Below are positions 60,676 to 64,000 of a stretch of DNA of 64,000 nt, in pieces. The translations under genes were made by a program, and so were the position numbers. The notes beneath the pieces were generated by a model, which saw only the letters and a program-made list of their open reading frames with translations, was not told the DNA's origin and searched no databases. Position 1 is the first letter of the stretch. Each line of letters starts with the position of its first letter. Source of the DNA: Streptomyces globisporus (GTDB lineage: Bacteria > Actinomycetota > Actinomycetes > Streptomycetales > Streptomycetaceae); assembly GCA_014649555.1 (NCBI GenBank), contig BMTG01000001.1, positions 1 through 64,000 of the forward strand. The letters are read 5' to 3'.

Positions 60676-62268
60676 TCAGTCGGTGAGGTTCACCGAGCGG
60701 GCCGAGGACGCGCCGATCTCCTCGGCGATCTCGGTCAGCACCGGCTGCGGGACCGTCTCGTCGACGGTGAGGACGACCAGCGCCTCGCCGCCCTCGGTGG
60801 CCCGCGAGACCTGCATGCCCGCGATGTTCAGCCCGGCCTCGCCGAGGATCTTGCCGACCGCGCCCACCACACCGGGACGGTCCTGGTAGCGCAGGACGAC
60901 CATGTGGTCGGCGAGCGCCAGGTCGACGTCGTGCTCGCCGATGGCCACGATCTTCTGGAGGTGCTTCGGACCGGCCAGCGTGCCGGAGACCGCGACCTCC
61001 TCGCCGCTGCCGAGCGTGCCGCGCACGGTCACCACATTGCGGTGGTCGGGCGACTCGGAGCTGGTGGTGAGGCGGACCTCGACACCGCGCTCCTGCGCGA
61101 ACAGCGGGGCGTTGACGTAGGAGACGGTCTCGTCGACGACGTCCTCGAAGACACCCTTGAGCGCGGAGAGCTCCAGCACCTTGACGTCGTGCTGGGTGAT
61201 CTCGCCGTACACCTCGACGTCGAGGCGGGCCGCGACCTCGCCCGCGAGCGCGGTGAAGATCCGGCCGAGCTTCTCGGCGAGCGGCAGACCGGGGCGTACG
61301 TCCTCGGCGATGACGCCGCCCTGGACGTTGACCGCGTCCGGGACCAGCTCACCGGCGAGGGCGAGACGGACGGACTTGGCGACCGCGATGCCCGCCTTCT
61401 CCTGCGCCTCGTCGGTGGAGGCGCCGAGGTGCGGGGTGCAGACGACCTGGTCGAACTGGAACAGCGGGGAGTCCGTGCAGGGCTCCTTCGCGTACACATC
61501 GAGGCCGGCGCCGGCGACGCGGCCCTCCTTGAGGGCGGAGTACAGCGCCTCCTCGTCGACGATCCCGCCGCGCGCGGCGTTGACGATGCGGACCGACGGC
61601 TTCACCTTGTGCAGCGCCTCGTCGCCGATGAGACCCAGGGTCTCGGGAGTCTTCGGCAGGTGCACGGTGATGAAGTCGGCGACCTCCAGGAGCTCGTCCA
61701 GGCTGAGGAGCTTGACGCCCATCTGCGCGGCGCGGGCCGGCTGGACGTAGGGGTCGTAGGCGACGATCTTCATGCCGAAGGCCGACATGCGCTGGGCGAC
61801 CAGGACGCCGATGCGGCCGAGGCCGACGACGCCGAGGACCTTCTCGCTGAGCTCGACCCCGGTGTACTTGGAGCGCTTCCACTCGCCGTTCTTGAGCGCG
61901 GTGTTGGCCTGCGGGATGTTGCGCGCGGTGGCCACCAGCAGACCGCAGGCCAGCTCGGCTGCGGTGACGATGTTGGAGGTCGGGGCGTTGACGACCATCA
62001 CGCCGGCCTTGGTGGCGGCGGAGACGTCCACGTTGTCCAGGCCGACGCCCGCGCGGGCCACGACCCGGAGCTTCCTGGCGGCGGCGAGGGCCTCGGCGTC
62101 GACCTTGGTGGCGGAGCGCACCAGGATCGCGTCGACGTCGGCGATCGCGGGGAGCAGCTCGGCGCGGTCCGCGCCGTTGCAGTGCCGGATCTCGAAATCC
62201 GGACCCAGGGCGTCGACCGTGGCGGGCGACAGCTCTTCAGCGATGAGTACGACAGGTTTCGAGCTCAC
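60676..62268 (-). CDS. serA: D-3-phosphoglycerate dehydrogenase
   Basis: The 530-residue enzyme performs the first step of serine synthesis. It is the long (type I) form: N-terminal catalytic region with VRSATKVDAEAL, VARAGVGLDNVDV, the Rossmann motif GVVGLGRIGVLVAQR, catalytic NAARGGIVDEEAL and CTPHLGASTDEAQ, then an intervening domain and a C-terminal ACT domain (VVLRYQDRPGVVGAVGKILGEAGLNIAGMQVSR, shortened). GTG at 62268 follows GAGGA by five bases. It lies between the toxin locus and ilvC. Confidence 0.95.
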   Translation of the reverse strand: MSSKPVVLIAEELSPATVDALGPDFEIRHCNGADRAELLPAIADVDAILVRSATKVDAEALAAARKLRVVARAGVGLDNVDVSAATKAGVMVVNAPTSNIVTAAELACGLLVATARNIPQANTALKNGEWKRSKYTGVELSEKVLGVVGLGRIGVLVAQRMSAFGMKIVAYDPYVQPARAAQMGVKLLSLDELLEVADFITVHLPKTPETLGLIGDEALHKVKPSVRIVNAARGGIVDEEALYSALKEGRVAGAGLDVYAKEPCTDSPLFQFDQVVCTPHLGASTDEAQEKAGIAVAKSVRLALAGELVPDAVNVQGGVIAEDVRPGLPLAEKLGRIFTALAGEVAARLDVEVYGEITQHDVKVLELSALKGVFEDVVDETVSYVNAPLFAQERGVEVRLTTSSESPDHRNVVTVRGTLGSGEEVAVSGTLAGPKHLQKIVAIGEHDVDLALADHMVVLRYQDRPGVVGAVGKILGEAGLNIAGMQVSRATEGGEALVVLTVDETVPQPVLTEIAEEIGASSARSVNLTD

Positions 62269-62486
62269 GTGAGTCCTCACAAGTCCAGTGCGGACGGCCG
62301 TCCCGACGGCCGCAGGCGGTGGAGGGGCTAGCCGCGTGGTAGACGCACGACACTGTGGGCCCTGACGCGTGTATGTGTTGAGAAGTGTAGTCATGCGACG
62401 GGCCGTGTACCGCGCCCCGGTGGAAGGATCACCCACACGAGGGTGGACGTGGTGTACACCCGTACGGAACGCCCCTGGGGTACTGC

Positions 62487-62523
62487 GGAGCGGGGCGGGT
62501 CCGCCGTGGACCCGCCCCGCTCC
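62487..62523 (-). terminator. Terminator after ilvC
   Basis: A perfect 16-bp stem (62487-62502 with 62508-62523), loop GCCGT, eight bp past the ilvC stop. It separates ilvC from serA. Confidence 0.88.
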
Positions 62524-62531
62524 CCCGAGGC

Positions 62532-64000
<1,469 letters not shown>

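Overview
The window looks like a piece of a Streptomyces chromosome. It is very GC-rich, with strong GC bias in third codon positions. Several start sites have a -10-like hexamer about six bases before the ATG/GTG (leaderless mRNAs). Secreted glycosidases, proteases and lipoprotein-dependent ABC importers are frequent, and conservon, XRE/DUF397 and DmdR iron-box signatures are present. Gene order (ilvN-ilvC-serA ... leuB-ilvE ... cimA ... accB-accE ... cvnD) matches the arrangement I recall around the S. coelicolor leuB/accB region. Species was not determined. No tRNA, rRNA, IS element, phage gene or CRISPR array was seen.

Layout. 1-2.1 kb: tail of a conservon GTPase (CvnD-like), then the acyl-CoA carboxylase beta and epsilon subunits. 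2.4-9.3 kb: secreted hydrolases, namely a GH101 endo-alpha-N-acetylgalactosaminidase broken by a one-base homopolymer frameshift, a Tat-exported GH64 beta-1,3-glucanase behind a LacI-type operator, a small peptidoglycan-binding-like protein and a small M15-like peptidase. 9.5-15.2 kb: YceI, then a siderophore importer (lipoprotein, ATPase, two permeases) with a near-perfect iron box. 15.4-20.9 kb: small soluble enzymes (GNAT, Nudix, catalase, GlsB-type protein, DHFR-like reductase, TrxR-like flavoprotein). 21.0-22.6 kb: HATPase/XRE/DUF397 module with a clear operator. 23.1-25.7 kb: AraC regulator, imine-reductase-like gene and a divergent TetR gene with twin operators. 26-31 kb: YdcF-like membrane protein, a large exported FlgD-Ig protein and a TPM-domain protein.

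31.1-42.7 kb is a carbohydrate-use locus on the minus strand: GH3 and GH1 beta-glucosidases, a complete Opp/Dpp-type ABC importer and a LacI regulator with a 26-bp perfect palindrome upstream. The importer probably brings in beta-gluco-oligosaccharides for GH1, while GH3 and GH64 act outside the cell. GH3 and GH64 share an almost identical operator that differs from the LacI gene's own palindrome.

42.9-64 kb holds branched-chain amino acid and serine biosynthesis (cimA, ilvE, leuB, serA, ilvC, partial ilvN) interleaved with a TetR/agmatine deiminase pair, an AAC(2')-like acetyltransferase, a streptogrisin-type protease, the proline catabolic pair with a divergent PucR regulator, a cis-prenyltransferase and a contact-toxin module. 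That module is an 857-residue protein with a Flp-pilin-like processing motif, a low-complexity linker and a C-terminal REase-fold nuclease, followed by two translationally coupled small genes, the first resembling an immunity protein.

Most notable: the Flp-pilin/polymorphic-toxin fusion with its immunity genes; a probable transcription attenuator with an Ile-Ile leader peptide before cimA; and paired operators before the YceI, TetR/IRED, XRE, LacI and glycosidase genes. Two genes (GH101, Nudix) carry single extra G/C bases in short homopolymers, which may be sequencing errors.
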